This document shows positions 8,390-16,784 of a stretch of 34,623 nt of DNA, in pieces. The position numbers and the translations under genes are program-made. The stretch comes from Selenomonadaceae bacterium (GTDB lineage Bacteria > Bacillota > Negativicutes > Selenomonadales > Selenomonadaceae): NCBI GenBank assembly GCA_017476425.1, contig JAFUZV010000098.1:1-34623 (forward strand), in the 5' to 3' direction. The notes beneath the pieces were generated by a model that was given only the letters and a program-made list of their open reading frames with translations, was not told the origin of the DNA and did not search any database. The first letter of the stretch is position 1; each line of letters starts with the position of its first letter.

Positions 8390-9610
8390 ATGAAGTATCC
8401 CATTGTTTACTTTAGCGGTCCGAAGATCACTGATTTCTACAACGAGAGCAAGCTAAATAAATCTGGTAACGTTTTTCATACTACTGCTGAAAAATTGTCT
8501 ATTGCCGGTCAAACTAATATTGAAGGACTTTTTATTGATTTCAACGTCGGCTTACGAATGGAAATTCCAAAAGGTAATTGGCATGTAAAAATTTCTGATT
8601 ACTCAAGCAAGATCGTTTTCTTTGATAGTGATATTTCTGAAGTTACTTTGGTTTCACTTGAAAAATTTTTTGTTCGTTGGGAAATTATTTTATATCGTGA
8701 TGGTAAACTTGTTTTTTATCATATTTTCAATCCATCTAATAAAAAAATACACTTTCAATTTCTTGCAACAAGTATCGGCGATAATGTCGTAAATTTTCCT
8801 TATATGGAAGCCTTCCGAAAATATTATAATTGCAAAGTTACTTGTACCGTACCAAAATATCTTAATTGCTTAATTGAAAATTTTTATCCGAATGTTAAAT
8901 TAGTTGATGGAATTGACGAGGATACTTATGCAATTTATTACATTTCACCAACATTAAATCCGTTAATGATATCGGAAGATTTTAGATCAATACCTATGGA
9001 ACAACTTGGACGAGAAATTTTGAACTTGCCTCAAGCAGAAAAAGTAATTTATAAACCGACTAAGCCGCGACAAATTCAAGAAAAATATGTTTGCATAGCC
9101 GTGCAGACTTCAGCAACTTTCAAAACATGGCTTAATCCAACCGGCTGGTATGAAGTTATAGAGTATTTGAAAAGTTTAGGCTATCGAGTGCTGTGCATTG
9201 ATAAAAATGCTGAGGAACATGATCACGGAATAAAAATTACTAAGCCGAAAAATGCAGAGAATTTCACCGGCGATATTCCATTGATCGATCGTGTAAATCT
9301 TTTGACTTATGCTGATTTTTTCATAGGTTGCGGTAGCGGTTTATCATGGCTTGCTTGGGCTTGTGATATTCCGGTAATTTTGATCAGCGGAATTACTGCG
9401 TCTTGGTGTGAATTTCAAACGCCTTATAGAATTTATAATCGACTTACTTGTCACGGCTGCCATAATTGGACTAATATTAATTGGGGCGAATATGAAACTT
9501 GTCCAAAGTTCGGCGGAACTGAACGGGCTTATGAATGCTCCACAAAAATTTCTTCTCAGCAAGTTATTGAGGCGATTGATAATTTGCGCCGTGATAAAAA
9601 TCTTAATTGA
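8390..9610 (+). CDS. Autotransporter-type protein O-heptosyltransferase (TibC/Aah-like)
   Basis: A 406-residue member of the bacterial autotransporter heptosyltransferase group. Known members (TibC, Aah) use ADP-heptose to glycosylate serines on the repeats of autotransporter adhesins in the cytoplasm before export. Seen here: an N-terminal beta-rich domain, a GT-B centre with SIGDN (about 128-132) and GCGSGLSWLAWA (313-324), and a C-terminal four-cysteine cluster, Cys354, Cys357, Cys371 and Cys383, in CHGC...CP...EC spacing. That spacing matches the iron-binding finger of TibC. GAGGAG precedes the ATG. It sits tightly between metG and tatD, which are neighbours in many genomes, so it appears inserted there. 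No autotransporter substrate is in the window. A plain lipopolysaccharide heptosyltransferase is the main alternative but would lack the Cys finger. Confidence 0.82.
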   Translation: MKYPIVYFSGPKITDFYNESKLNKSGNVFHTTAEKLSIAGQTNIEGLFIDFNVGLRMEIPKGNWHVKISDYSSKIVFFDSDISEVTLVSLEKFFVRWEIILYRDGKLVFYHIFNPSNKKIHFQFLATSIGDNVVNFPYMEAFRKYYNCKVTCTVPKYLNCLIENFYPNVKLVDGIDEDTYAIYYISPTLNPLMISEDFRSIPMEQLGREILNLPQAEKVIYKPTKPRQIQEKYVCIAVQTSATFKTWLNPTGWYEVIEYLKSLGYRVLCIDKNAEEHDHGIKITKPKNAENFTGDIPLIDRVNLLTYADFFIGCGSGLSWLAWACDIPVILISGITASWCEFQTPYRIYNRLTCHGCHNWTNINWGEYETCPKFGGTERAYECSTKISSQQVIEAIDNLRRDKNLN

Positions 9611-9619
9611 AGGTGAAAT

Positions 9620-10417
9620 ATGGAAACTCAAAATTTTTTTGTCGATACTCATTGCCACCTTGACGATGATCAATTTTCTGATGATCGAATTGAAGTTATT
9701 GAACGTGCAAGATCAGCAGGCGTAACTCGAATTATAAATTTCGGCGGTGATTTTAAAACTTCAAACAATGCGATCAATTTAACTGAACACGAAGGATTAT
9801 TTGCCGGTGTTGGTATTCACCCTGAAGAGATCGACGATTTTTTGAATACTGATCACGCTACTGATAAAATCGCTGAACTTGCACAAAAAAATAAAGTCGT
9901 TTCGATCGGTGAGATCGGACTCGACTATCATTGGGAAAAAGATTCTGATCGCCGTGAACTGCAACAGAAAATTTTTATTCAACAGCTTGATATTGCACGT
10001 CAATTAAATTTGCCTGTATGCATTCACGAAAGAGATGCACACGGTGATGCTTTAAAGATTTTGAAGAATGAGGCTAAAAATCTTCGTGGAGTTCTTCATT
10101 GTTTCAGCGGCTCGCTTGAAATGTCGAAAGAAGTTTTGAAATTAGGATTTTTGATCGGCGTTGATGGACCTTTGACATTTAAAAATTCTGCGAAATTGCC
10201 GGAAATTATCAAAGCAACTCCGCTTGAAATGCTTTTGATTGAAACAGATTCACCTTATCTTGCGCCGACACCTTATCGAGGCAAGAGAAACGAACCGGCT
10301 TTTGTCGTTGAAGTTGCAAAAAAAATTGCTGAACTTCGTAGCGAATCACTTGAAAAGATCGCTGAAGTCACAACTCGCAACGCTGAAAATTTATATAAAA
10401 TAAGGGTTGAGGGCTAA
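9620..10417 (+). CDS. tatD: TatD-family metal-dependent DNase
   Basis: A 265-residue TIM-barrel hydrolase of the TatD/YcfH (YabD) type, a 3'-5' exonuclease family acting on DNA with divalent metals. Metal ligands are visible: His11 and His13 in DTHCH, Glu in GEIGLDYH, His in CIHERDA, His in HCFSG, and Asp in ETDSPYL. The start at 9620 has AAGGTGAA upstream. The last four codons and the stop lie in a heptad repeat that extends past the gene, so the C-terminus may have been altered by it. It is the last gene of the metG run, ending before a bidirectional terminator. Confidence 0.93.
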   Translation: METQNFFVDTHCHLDDDQFSDDRIEVIERARSAGVTRIINFGGDFKTSNNAINLTEHEGLFAGVGIHPEEIDDFLNTDHATDKIAELAQKNKVVSIGEIGLDYHWEKDSDRRELQQKIFIQQLDIARQLNLPVCIHERDAHGDALKILKNEAKNLRGVLHCFSGSLEMSKEVLKLGFLIGVDGPLTFKNSAKLPEIIKATPLEMLLIETDSPYLAPTPYRGKRNEPAFVVEVAKKIAELRSESLEKIAEVTTRNAENLYKIRVEG

Positions 10418-10431
10418 AGGCTGAAGGCTGA
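10404..10431. repeat. Heptad repeat copy B (tatD 3' end)
   Basis: Four 7-nt units: GGGTTGA, GGGCTAA, AGGCTGA and AGGCTGA. The tatD stop codon TAA is part of the second unit. This is a G-rich variant also seen between clpX and lon. Confidence 0.75.
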
Positions 10432-10443
10432 GTAATTGTTAAT

Positions 10444-10487
10444 AAAAAAGATCGACTTCTCATTTAATTGATTGCCGATCTTTTTTT
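10444..10487. terminator. Bidirectional terminator between tatD and rnc
   Basis: AAAAAAGATCG (10444-10454) pairs with CGATCTTTTTT (10476-10486) around a 21-nt loop. The A/T arms give a U tract in both directions between convergent genes. Confidence 0.65.
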
Positions 10488-10493
10488 GTTTGT

Positions 10494-11240
10494 TTATTTA
10501 AAATTTTTCAATGCTTCTTTAGCCGCCATTTGTTCAGCGATCTTTTTACTGCGTCCTTGACCAACGCCATATCTTTTGCCGTCGATCTCAACCGCAAATT
10601 CAAAAACTCTCATATGATCCGGACCGGTAACACTAATTTCAACGTAAGAAATTTTTCTTGACGGATCTTGTTGAACGATCTCTTGTAAAAAACTTTTGTA
10701 GTCCTTACGATAATTTTTGTGACTTGAATTTTCAAATTCCGGCGCAAGCTGTCGAATAACATAATCTTTTGCAACATTCCAGCCTTGATCAAGATAAATT
10801 GCTCCGATGATCGCCTCAAATGAATCTTCTAAAATTGAAGTCCTTTCACGTCCGCCGGTACTTTCTTCACCACGTCCAAGAAGTAATAAATTTCCGATCT
10901 CCAACTTCTTTGCAAGTTTTGATAACGTCGCTTGACAAACGATACTTGCACGCGTCTTAGTCAATTCACCTTCAGAAAGTTCATTGAAATGATTATAAAG
11001 ATAAGTGCTAGACGCTAATTCTAAAACGGCATCACCTAAAAATTCAAGCCGTTCATTGTTCGGAATTGTTTTTTCCTTCTCATTAGCGTATGAAGTATGA
11101 GTTAAAGCCGCATTGAGTAGAGCAAGATTTTTAAATTCAACTTCGATCTTCTGCGAAAAATTTTTTAATTCTTGTCGACGTTGATCGGTTAATTCGTTTT
11201 CAATCGCCTCTGCTGAAAATGATTCTAATGTGTCTGACAT
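10494..11240 (-). CDS. rnc: Ribonuclease III
   Basis: A 248-residue double-strand-specific endoribonuclease for rRNA and mRNA processing. The RNase III signature ERLEFLGDA is at 63-71, with the second catalytic acidic pair at Asp139 and Glu142 in LEDSFEAIIGA. A dsRNA-binding domain fills about 176-248, ending KIAEQMAAKEAL. The GAAGGTGAT ribosome binding site is in the 17-nt gap after the fabF stop, so fabF and rnc are one operon, a common pairing. Confidence 0.96.
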   Translation of the reverse strand: MSDTLESFSAEAIENELTDQRRQELKNFSQKIEVEFKNLALLNAALTHTSYANEKEKTIPNNERLEFLGDAVLELASSTYLYNHFNELSEGELTKTRASIVCQATLSKLAKKLEIGNLLLLGRGEESTGGRERTSILEDSFEAIIGAIYLDQGWNVAKDYVIRQLAPEFENSSHKNYRKDYKSFLQEIVQQDPSRKISYVEISVTGPDHMRVFEFAVEIDGKRYGVGQGRSKKIAEQMAAKEALKNFK

Positions 11241-11257
11241 TAAATTATCACCTTCAA

Positions 11258-12502
11258 TTAATCAGAAAACTTTTGCAGAAGAATGCAAGCATTATGACCG
11301 CCAAAACCAAATGAATTTGAAATAGCTTTGTTGACAACTTTTTTCTTTGCAACGTTCGGAACGTAATCCAAATCCATATTTTCATCAGGCGTTTCATAAT
11401 TGATCGTTGGCGGAATAATATCATTTTCGATCGTCAACGCCGTTGCAATACATTCAACACCGCCGGCGGCTCCGAGTAAATGACCGATCATTGATTTAAT
11501 CGAAGAGACAGAAAGATTTTTAGCGTGCTCACCAAAAACAGTTTTAATCGCTTCGCTTTCACCTTCGTCATTCATATGTGTTGATGTTCCGTGTGCATTG
11601 ATATAGTCGATCTCTTCCGGCTTAACGTCAGCATCATCAATAGCAAGCTGCATACATTTTGCTTGAAATTCACCGTGAGGCGCAGGACTTGTAATGTGAT
11701 AAGCGTCACAATTCGTTCCGTAACCTGTGATCTCAGCATAAATATGTGCGCCTCGTGCTTTGGCATGATCAAGGCTTTCAAGGACAACAACTCCAGAGCC
11801 TTCACCCATAACAAAGCCGCTACGATTTTTATCAAATGGTCTTGAGGCGTGTTCAGGATCATCATTATGATCAGTGCAAAGTGCTTTCATTGCACAGAAT
11901 CCGGCGATCGGTGCTTGTGAAATACTTGCTTCAGTTCCACCGGCTAAAATAAGATCAGCACCGCCGCGTTGAATTAATTTAAACGCCTCACCAATGCAAT
12001 TAGTTCCGGTTGCACAAGCCGTTGCAATACAGATTGAAGGACCATGCAATTTTAATTCAATCGCTACTTGACCGGCGGCGATATTCGGAATGATCATAGG
12101 AATGAAAAATGGACTGATTCTTGACGGACCTTTATCAAAAAACTTTTCGTATTGTGAATGAAGTGTCTCAATTCCGCCGATACCTGATCCAATGATCACG
12201 CCGAAACGATCACGATTAACACTTTCAAGATCGATTTTAGCATCAGCGATTGCAAGTTTAGACGCAGCAAGTGAAAATTGTGTATAATGATCCATTCGTT
12301 TAGCGTCTTTTTTGTCCATATAGTCTTCTGAATTAAAATCATTGACTTCTGCGGCGATCTGTGAAGGATAATCAGTCGGATCAAAATGTGTAATTCGTTT
12401 AATTCCATTCTTGCCTTCGATCAATGCTTTCCAAAAATTTTCTTTACCGATACCGATCGGTGTGATCGCACCCATACCGGTTATAACAACTCTATTACTC
12501 AA
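11258..12502 (-). CDS. fabF: 3-oxoacyl-[acyl-carrier-protein] synthase II
   Basis: A 414-residue condensing enzyme that elongates acyl-ACP with malonyl-ACP in fatty acid synthesis. The catalytic triad is intact: Cys163 in ATACATG, His304 in NAHGTSTH, and His341 in SMIGHLLGAAG, with Lys336 before it. I choose the TTG at 12502 because GAGGTG lies eight bases upstream and the protein then begins SNRVVITGMG as usual; the frame runs open further to 12520 through the ribosome binding site. It is transcribed with rnc from a promoter whose -10 element lies inside a perfect palindrome (12540-12558), suggesting repression control. Other fab genes are not in the window. Confidence 0.96.
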   Translation of the reverse strand: MSNRVVITGMGAITPIGIGKENFWKALIEGKNGIKRITHFDPTDYPSQIAAEVNDFNSEDYMDKKDAKRMDHYTQFSLAASKLAIADAKIDLESVNRDRFGVIIGSGIGGIETLHSQYEKFFDKGPSRISPFFIPMIIPNIAAGQVAIELKLHGPSICIATACATGTNCIGEAFKLIQRGGADLILAGGTEASISQAPIAGFCAMKALCTDHNDDPEHASRPFDKNRSGFVMGEGSGVVVLESLDHAKARGAHIYAEITGYGTNCDAYHITSPAPHGEFQAKCMQLAIDDADVKPEEIDYINAHGTSTHMNDEGESEAIKTVFGEHAKNLSVSSIKSMIGHLLGAAGGVECIATALTIENDIIPPTINYETPDENMDLDYVPNVAKKKVVNKAISNSFGFGGHNACILLQKFSD

Positions 12503-12539
12503 TGAATTTGCACCTCGCAAAAAAATTTTTTTAAGATAC

Positions 12540-12575
12540 CTGTGATATTATATCACAGCTATGCAACCTTTTGAA
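12540..12575 (-). promoter_or_regulatory. fabF-rnc promoter with palindromic operator
   Basis: Reading the minus strand, TTCAAA (12570-12575), a 17-nt spacer and TATAAT (12547-12552) form a promoter. The -10 is the exact centre of a perfect 19-bp inverted repeat, CTGTGATA-N3-TATCACAG (12540-12558). A dimeric regulator bound there would block RNA polymerase. The half-sites TGTGA/TCACA recall CRP/FNR sites, but with seven instead of six bases between. Confidence 0.65.
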
Positions 12576-12634
12576 GTTTTTTTCATAAACTTATGAGCAA
12601 TTTTTTTGAAGAGATTAAAATTTGTTTAATTTGC

Positions 12635-12663
12635 TTGTAATAAGAAAAAATTTTTTGTATAGT
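12635..12663 (+). promoter_or_regulatory. Promoter of the small secreted protein gene
   Basis: TTGTAA (12635-12640), a 17-nt spacer containing an A6T6 tract, and TATAGT (12658-12663) lie about 50 nt before the start codon at 12715. Confidence 0.7.
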
Positions 12664-12714
12664 AAAGGCAATAAAATTTCAAATTCAAAATTCTAATGAT
12701 CGAGGTGAAAAATT

Positions 12715-13242
12715 ATGAAGTTGAAAATTTTATTTCTCTTCATTATGGCGATGATCATTTCAAATGTCTGCTTTGCACATTCGCCGGTTAGAGTCAGTGA
12801 TTACGGTAGCGACGGATTTTATTATCGTTTCAACGAAATTGCTCAGGCAATGGGTAAGAGCAATATGATTATTCAAAAAATGCCGCAGAATGTTTTAAGT
12901 AATGATAATTATGATACTTATCTTTGTGCAAATGGACCTTCAGGGCACGGCACGGCGATCAGTCTCTTTGCTAACAAAGAAGGTTTCGTTTCAAAAATTA
13001 TGATTATGGGCAAGGCAGATGACAGCGTTGCAATGAATACGCTCGGTGAAAATTTTGTCTTGATTCTTGCAACTTTAGGCGTTAATAAAGGTGAAATGTC
13101 AAATTTTCTTGAATCGTGGAGCGATAACAGCCTTGCTGAAATAAGACATTGGTGTTCAGCGGAAGAAAGATTTATTTTGATCAGCCGAAATATCAGTTAC
13201 GAATACAATACTTTTTCAGTGACATTCACTGCGGCGGCTTAA
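12715..13242 (+). CDS. Small exported protein of unknown function
   Basis: A 175-residue protein I do not recognise. It has a clear signal peptide: KLK, then a hydrophobic stretch, then VCFA-H, so cleavage after about residue 22 is likely. The mature part is about 150 residues with two cysteines (near 76 and 143) that could pair outside the cytoplasm. A Gly-Pro-Ser-Gly-His-Gly segment lies near residue 80. GAGGTGAA precedes the ATG. It has its own promoter and terminator, so it is a single-gene unit between fabF and hisIE. There is no lipobox. It is probably periplasmic if the cell is diderm. Confidence 0.8.
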   Translation: MKLKILFLFIMAMIISNVCFAHSPVRVSDYGSDGFYYRFNEIAQAMGKSNMIIQKMPQNVLSNDNYDTYLCANGPSGHGTAISLFANKEGFVSKIMIMGKADDSVAMNTLGENFVLILATLGVNKGEMSNFLESWSDNSLAEIRHWCSAEERFILISRNISYEYNTFSVTFTAAA

Positions 13243-13257
13243 AATTACTAATTGCAA

Positions 13258-13310
13258 GCAACTTATTTACGCATTTGTATTCAAATGTAGTAATAAAGGA
13301 GCTTTTTTTT
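13258..13310 (+). terminator. Terminator of the small secreted protein gene
   Basis: A long interrupted hairpin: CATTTG-TATT-CAAATG (13272-13287) extended by TTAC/GTAA, CTT/AAG and GC/GC pairs, is followed by T8 (13303-13310). Confidence 0.7.
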
Positions 13311-13363
13311 GTAACAGATGTTTTGAAACTTTATGAGTTATCAATCTGAAAAAATTTATTCTA

Positions 13364-13392
13364 TTGTATTTGTGATTTTCTTGTGATAAAAT
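13364..13392 (+). promoter_or_regulatory. hisIE promoter
   Basis: TTGTAT (13364-13369), a 17-nt spacer and TAAAAT (13387-13392) lie 53 nt before the hisIE start. Confidence 0.65.
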
Positions 13393-13445
13393 TCATTCGC
13401 CGTTACAACTCAAGCAATTAAAAATTTTTTGGAGGCTTAATTAAA

Positions 13446-14153
13446 ATGACTAACGAAATTGATATTTCAATGATAAAATTCGATGCAAATGGTTTAGTTC
13501 CGGCGATCATTCAAGACGAAAATGATCAAGTTTTGATGCTTGCTTATATGAATGAAGAATCGCTGAAGAAGACTTTAGAAACTGGTTACACTTGGTTTTA
13601 TAGTCGCAGTCGTCAACAACTCTGGCAGAAAGGTGAAACTAGCGGCAATACTCAAGAAGTCCGCGAGATCGATTATGATTGCGACGGCGATACAATTTTA
13701 GTCCACGTCAAACAAAAAGGTGTTGCCTGTCATACAGGAACTTATACTTGTTTTAGTGGTCGTCGTCTCGGTGAAAATGATAAAGCACTTGCAACGATTG
13801 ATAAAAAACCTGAGCCGAATTTTGCACTTGTGATCAATGAACTTTATTCAGTGATAAAAGATCGTCAGCGTCATCCTGTCGAAGGTTCTTATACAAATTA
13901 TCTCTTCACGAAAGGTCACGATAAAATTCTTAAAAAAGTCGGTGAAGAGGCAGTTGAAACGATCATTGCATCAAAGAATCTTGAAAAGAATGAAATTATT
14001 TATGAGATGGGCGATCTCTGGTATCATTGTTTAGTTTTGCTTGCTTATCACGGAATTAATCCTGAAGAACTTTTTGAAGAACTTATGAGCCGCCGCAAGA
14101 CTGGAAATTATCACAAATTCACCGGCAAAACCGGTGAGCGTCCGGCTGATTAA
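13446..14153 (+). CDS. hisIE: Bifunctional phosphoribosyl-AMP cyclohydrolase / phosphoribosyl-ATP pyrophosphatase
   Basis: A 235-residue fusion for steps 2 and 3 of histidine synthesis. The HisI part (about 1-115) shows [23 protein letters not shown], and the zinc/metal residues in DCDGDTILV and [12 protein letters not shown]. The HisE part (about 125-235) shows the acidic helical pattern [13 protein letters not shown] and [18 protein letters not shown] lies about ten bases before the ATG. No other his gene is in the window, so the pathway is dispersed here. Its own promoter is visible, and the DUF262 gene follows 31 nt later with no terminator between. Confidence 0.96.
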   Translation: MTNEIDISMIKFDANGLVPAIIQDENDQVLMLAYMNEESLKKTLETGYTWFYSRSRQQLWQKGETSGNTQEVREIDYDCDGDTILVHVKQKGVACHTGTYTCFSGRRLGENDKALATIDKKPEPNFALVINELYSVIKDRQRHPVEGSYTNYLFTKGHDKILKKVGEEAVETIIASKNLEKNEIIYEMGDLWYHCLVLLAYHGINPEELFEELMSRRKTGNYHKFTGKTGERPAD

Positions 14154-14184
14154 AGCAGCTATTTTGATTTGAGGTTAAAATATT

Positions 14185-15900
14185 ATGGCTAAATGGGCAC
14201 ACGAAACGATCAAAAAAGTTGTCGAAAAAATTTCAGTTGGTGAAATTGTATTACCTATCATTCAACGTGAACTTGTTTGGAAAGAAGATCAAATGGAAAT
14301 GCTTTTTGATTCAGTGTTGAAAGGTCATTCTTTTGGAGCGATCATTTGCATTGAAGAAGAAAAAAATTCTACTCCATTATTTGATTTTCGTAAATTCATT
14401 GATGACTATAAGACGGCTGACAATAAATCAGATAAAATTGCAACTTATAAGGAAACTATATCTGTTGATAAACTTGATAAAGAACATTGGTTTGTTATTG
14501 ACGGTCAACAGAGATTGCAAAGTTTTTATATCGGACTCAAGGGATCATATAACGGAAAAAAACTTTATTTCGATCTCTTCAGCGATTATAAGAATGACAA
14601 TTATAATTTTAAATTCGCTGATAAAGGATCGTTAGAAAATGATCAGTTTTTCTACAGCGTTCCGAAAATCTTTAATGATTTGTCTGAAATTAAAGATGCT
14701 GATACGATTGCTGACAAAATAATAAGTGATAATTCGATCACTGATCTTAACAAAACTAAATTGATCGAAAAAAATATTGAAAAATTTTTCAGTAAGATTA
14801 TGGGCGATGACGAAGGAATAAATATTTCAAGAGTGCAAGTCAAGAAGAATGATATAATCGCAGCACGTCAACAGATAATGGAACTTTTCCGCAGACTTAA
14901 TAATGGTGGTACGGTACTTTCTAATTATGTCTTAGCAAGTTCAATGCTTAAAGTTTTTGATCCAAAGATGAGAGAATTTTTGCGTGATACTTCGATTGAT
15001 AACGGTAAATATGGAATTGGTGAAAACGAATTAATAAAGTTAATGTTGATCTTGAATGATCAACCAACTAAAGAAGTTGTGAATTTGACGGTCACGAATC
15101 AAGATAATATGAATTTTGCTAACTGGGTTTCATCACACCAAAATCGTATTCGTGAGACATTAGACATTTTGAAAACTTTTTTGGAGCATTCACAGCATTA
15201 TTATTGGTTCGCAACTAATAGAAGTCGTTCAGCAATACCATTGTATTTTTTAGCTTATCATATATTTCATTCGTCAAAATCGCCGAAAAATTTTTTTGAT
15301 AAATTCGATACGACAAATGACAATTTCAAGAATATGAAGAAATGGCTAATCATTTCATTGTTGAATGAAGTTTTTTTGAGTCGTGGCAGAGGCTGGGTTG
15401 CATATATAACCGGCGTTAATAAAATTCATTCTGTCTTGAAAAATTTCAAGGATAAAGTTTTTCCAGTTGATGAATTAATAAAAGTTTATGAAAATCACCC
15501 AATCAGAAATTTCAGCTTAACGATCACTGCTGATAATTTGAATTTATTCGATATAAATTATATTTTGTATCTGATTTATGATGGACAATCTAATATTCAA
15601 AATGTAGATATTGATCATATTCATCCAAAATCATTGCTTGCAAATAATTTCGATTATGAAGAGATCAATAGCGTAGGAAATTTTCAGTTATTAGAATCAA
15701 TTACAAATCGTGCTGAAAAGAGAGCAAAAGAATTTGGCGAGTGGTTTCAAAAAAATGTTCCGGCAAAAAATCAATCAAGTTTTTTAACAAGACATTTTAT
15801 ACCTAATGATCAAAATCTCTGGTACACTAAAGATTTCAAAAAATTTCTTGAAGAAAGAAATAAACTTCTTGCAAACAAAATCAATAACATAATCCCATAA
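14185..15900 (+). CDS. DUF262 and DUF1524 (HNH) protein, GmrSD-like
   Basis: A 571-residue protein of the DUF262 group. The N-terminal ParB/Srx-like nucleotidase region has IIQRELVW (about 25-32) and VIDGQQRLQSF with DGQQR at 106-110. The C-terminal DUF1524 HNH-type nuclease region has DIDHIHPKS at 475-483, then SVGNFQLL and NRAEKRAKEF. In GmrSD these modules drive nucleotide-dependent cleavage of modified phage DNA, so a role in phage defence is likely by family. It stands alone, with no partner methylase or toxin next to it. Sequence composition (about 10 GATC per kb) is like the rest of the window. GAGGT precedes the ATG. It may be co-transcribed with hisIE and the deacetylase, only 16 nt downstream. 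Confidence 0.88.
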   Translation: MAKWAHETIKKVVEKISVGEIVLPIIQRELVWKEDQMEMLFDSVLKGHSFGAIICIEEEKNSTPLFDFRKFIDDYKTADNKSDKIATYKETISVDKLDKEHWFVIDGQQRLQSFYIGLKGSYNGKKLYFDLFSDYKNDNYNFKFADKGSLENDQFFYSVPKIFNDLSEIKDADTIADKIISDNSITDLNKTKLIEKNIEKFFSKIMGDDEGINISRVQVKKNDIIAARQQIMELFRRLNNGGTVLSNYVLASSMLKVFDPKMREFLRDTSIDNGKYGIGENELIKLMLILNDQPTKEVVNLTVTNQDNMNFANWVSSHQNRIRETLDILKTFLEHSQHYYWFATNRSRSAIPLYFLAYHIFHSSKSPKNFFDKFDTTNDNFKNMKKWLIISLLNEVFLSRGRGWVAYITGVNKIHSVLKNFKDKVFPVDELIKVYENHPIRNFSLTITADNLNLFDINYILYLIYDGQSNIQNVDIDHIHPKSLLANNFDYEEINSVGNFQLLESITNRAEKRAKEFGEWFQKNVPAKNQSSFLTRHFIPNDQNLWYTKDFKKFLEERNKLLANKINNIIP

Positions 15901-15916
15901 TATACTGGTGATGTTG

Positions 15917-16744
15917 GTGAAAAAATTTTTATTTTTAATTTTGTTTTTGATCGTCGTTACAATAACGGCAACAATTTTTATGTTCCCAAAATCAACGCCG
16001 AAATTAGCCGCAGAAGCTCCGGCAAAATCTATCGATGAGATCGCTTCCGGCGCAAAAGTTTTAGTTTTAAATTACCATCAAGTTGGAAATAATTTTATTG
16101 CGCTTTGTGTTCCGACTCAAGTTTTTGATGAACAAATGGCCTATCTCAAAGATAACGGTTATGTCACGATCACGCCTGAAGAACTTTATGAAGGTATAAA
16201 CGGAAATTTAATTTTGCCCGAGCGACCGTTAATTATAACTTTTGATGACGGCTATGTTGATAATTATACAAATGCTATGCCGATTCTAAAAAAATATGGA
16301 ATGCGTGCAACGATCTTTGTTGTTCCGGGCTTTACCGGCGTGCACTCGAATTATTTAACTTGGGAACAACTTAAAGAGATGGAAAAGAATGGTTTCAACA
16401 TTCAATCACATACGCTGAACCATAGAGCACTTGAGGAATTGCCTGACGATGAAATTCGTGCTGAGCTCCTCAACTCAAAAAAAATGCTTGAGGAACATTT
16501 AGGTCATAGCGTTGATTTTCTGGCTTATCCAACTGGTACTTACAATTTACATATCGCAGGAATTGCTAAAGCTGTTGGATATAAGGCAGCTTTTACTATA
16601 AAATATGGCAACGTTGACAAAGGCAGTAACGTTTATGCTCTTGAACGTGTGCCGATCTTTCAAACAGAAAACTCAATGAAATATTTTTTTGAAAGAATTG
16701 ATTATCGTCCGAGTTTTGAAACGCTCGGATGGATAAAAAAATAA
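15917..16744 (+). CDS. Polysaccharide deacetylase (NodB domain), membrane-anchored or exported
   Basis: A 275-residue carbohydrate esterase family 4 protein that removes N-acetyl groups from a glycan. Metal motif 1, TFDDGY, is at about 108-113. Motif 2, SHTLNH, is at about 164-169, and the later AYPTGTYN block supplies the active-site groove. An N-terminal hydrophobic helix (about 4-22) without a clear cleavage site suggests an anchor facing the periplasm. Size and layout resemble PgaB/IcaB-type exopolysaccharide deacetylases as much as peptidoglycan ones. I prefer the GTG at 15917, four bases after GGTGAT; a GTG at 15908 overlaps that site. A heptad repeat directly abuts the stop codon. Confidence 0.9.
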   Translation: MKKFLFLILFLIVVTITATIFMFPKSTPKLAAEAPAKSIDEIASGAKVLVLNYHQVGNNFIALCVPTQVFDEQMAYLKDNGYVTITPEELYEGINGNLILPERPLIITFDDGYVDNYTNAMPILKKYGMRATIFVVPGFTGVHSNYLTWEQLKEMEKNGFNIQSHTLNHRALEELPDDEIRAELLNSKKMLEEHLGHSVDFLAYPTGTYNLHIAGIAKAVGYKAAFTIKYGNVDKGSNVYALERVPIFQTENSMKYFFERIDYRPSFETLGWIKK

Positions 16745-16764
16745 TGTAGAATGTAGAATTAATT
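16744..16764. repeat. Heptad repeat copy C (after the deacetylase)
   Basis: Two ATGTAGA units (16744-16757) followed by ATTAATT. This is copy A in the opposite orientation (ATTCTAC on the other strand). It overlaps the last base of the preceding stop codon. Confidence 0.6.
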
Positions 16765-16784
16765 TCAATACGAAAGGAGAAATT

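Noticed and set aside
12540..12558. CRP binding site
   Set aside because: The gap between TGTGA and TCACA is 7 rather than 6 bases and no other CRP-type site is seen, so I call it only an unknown operator.
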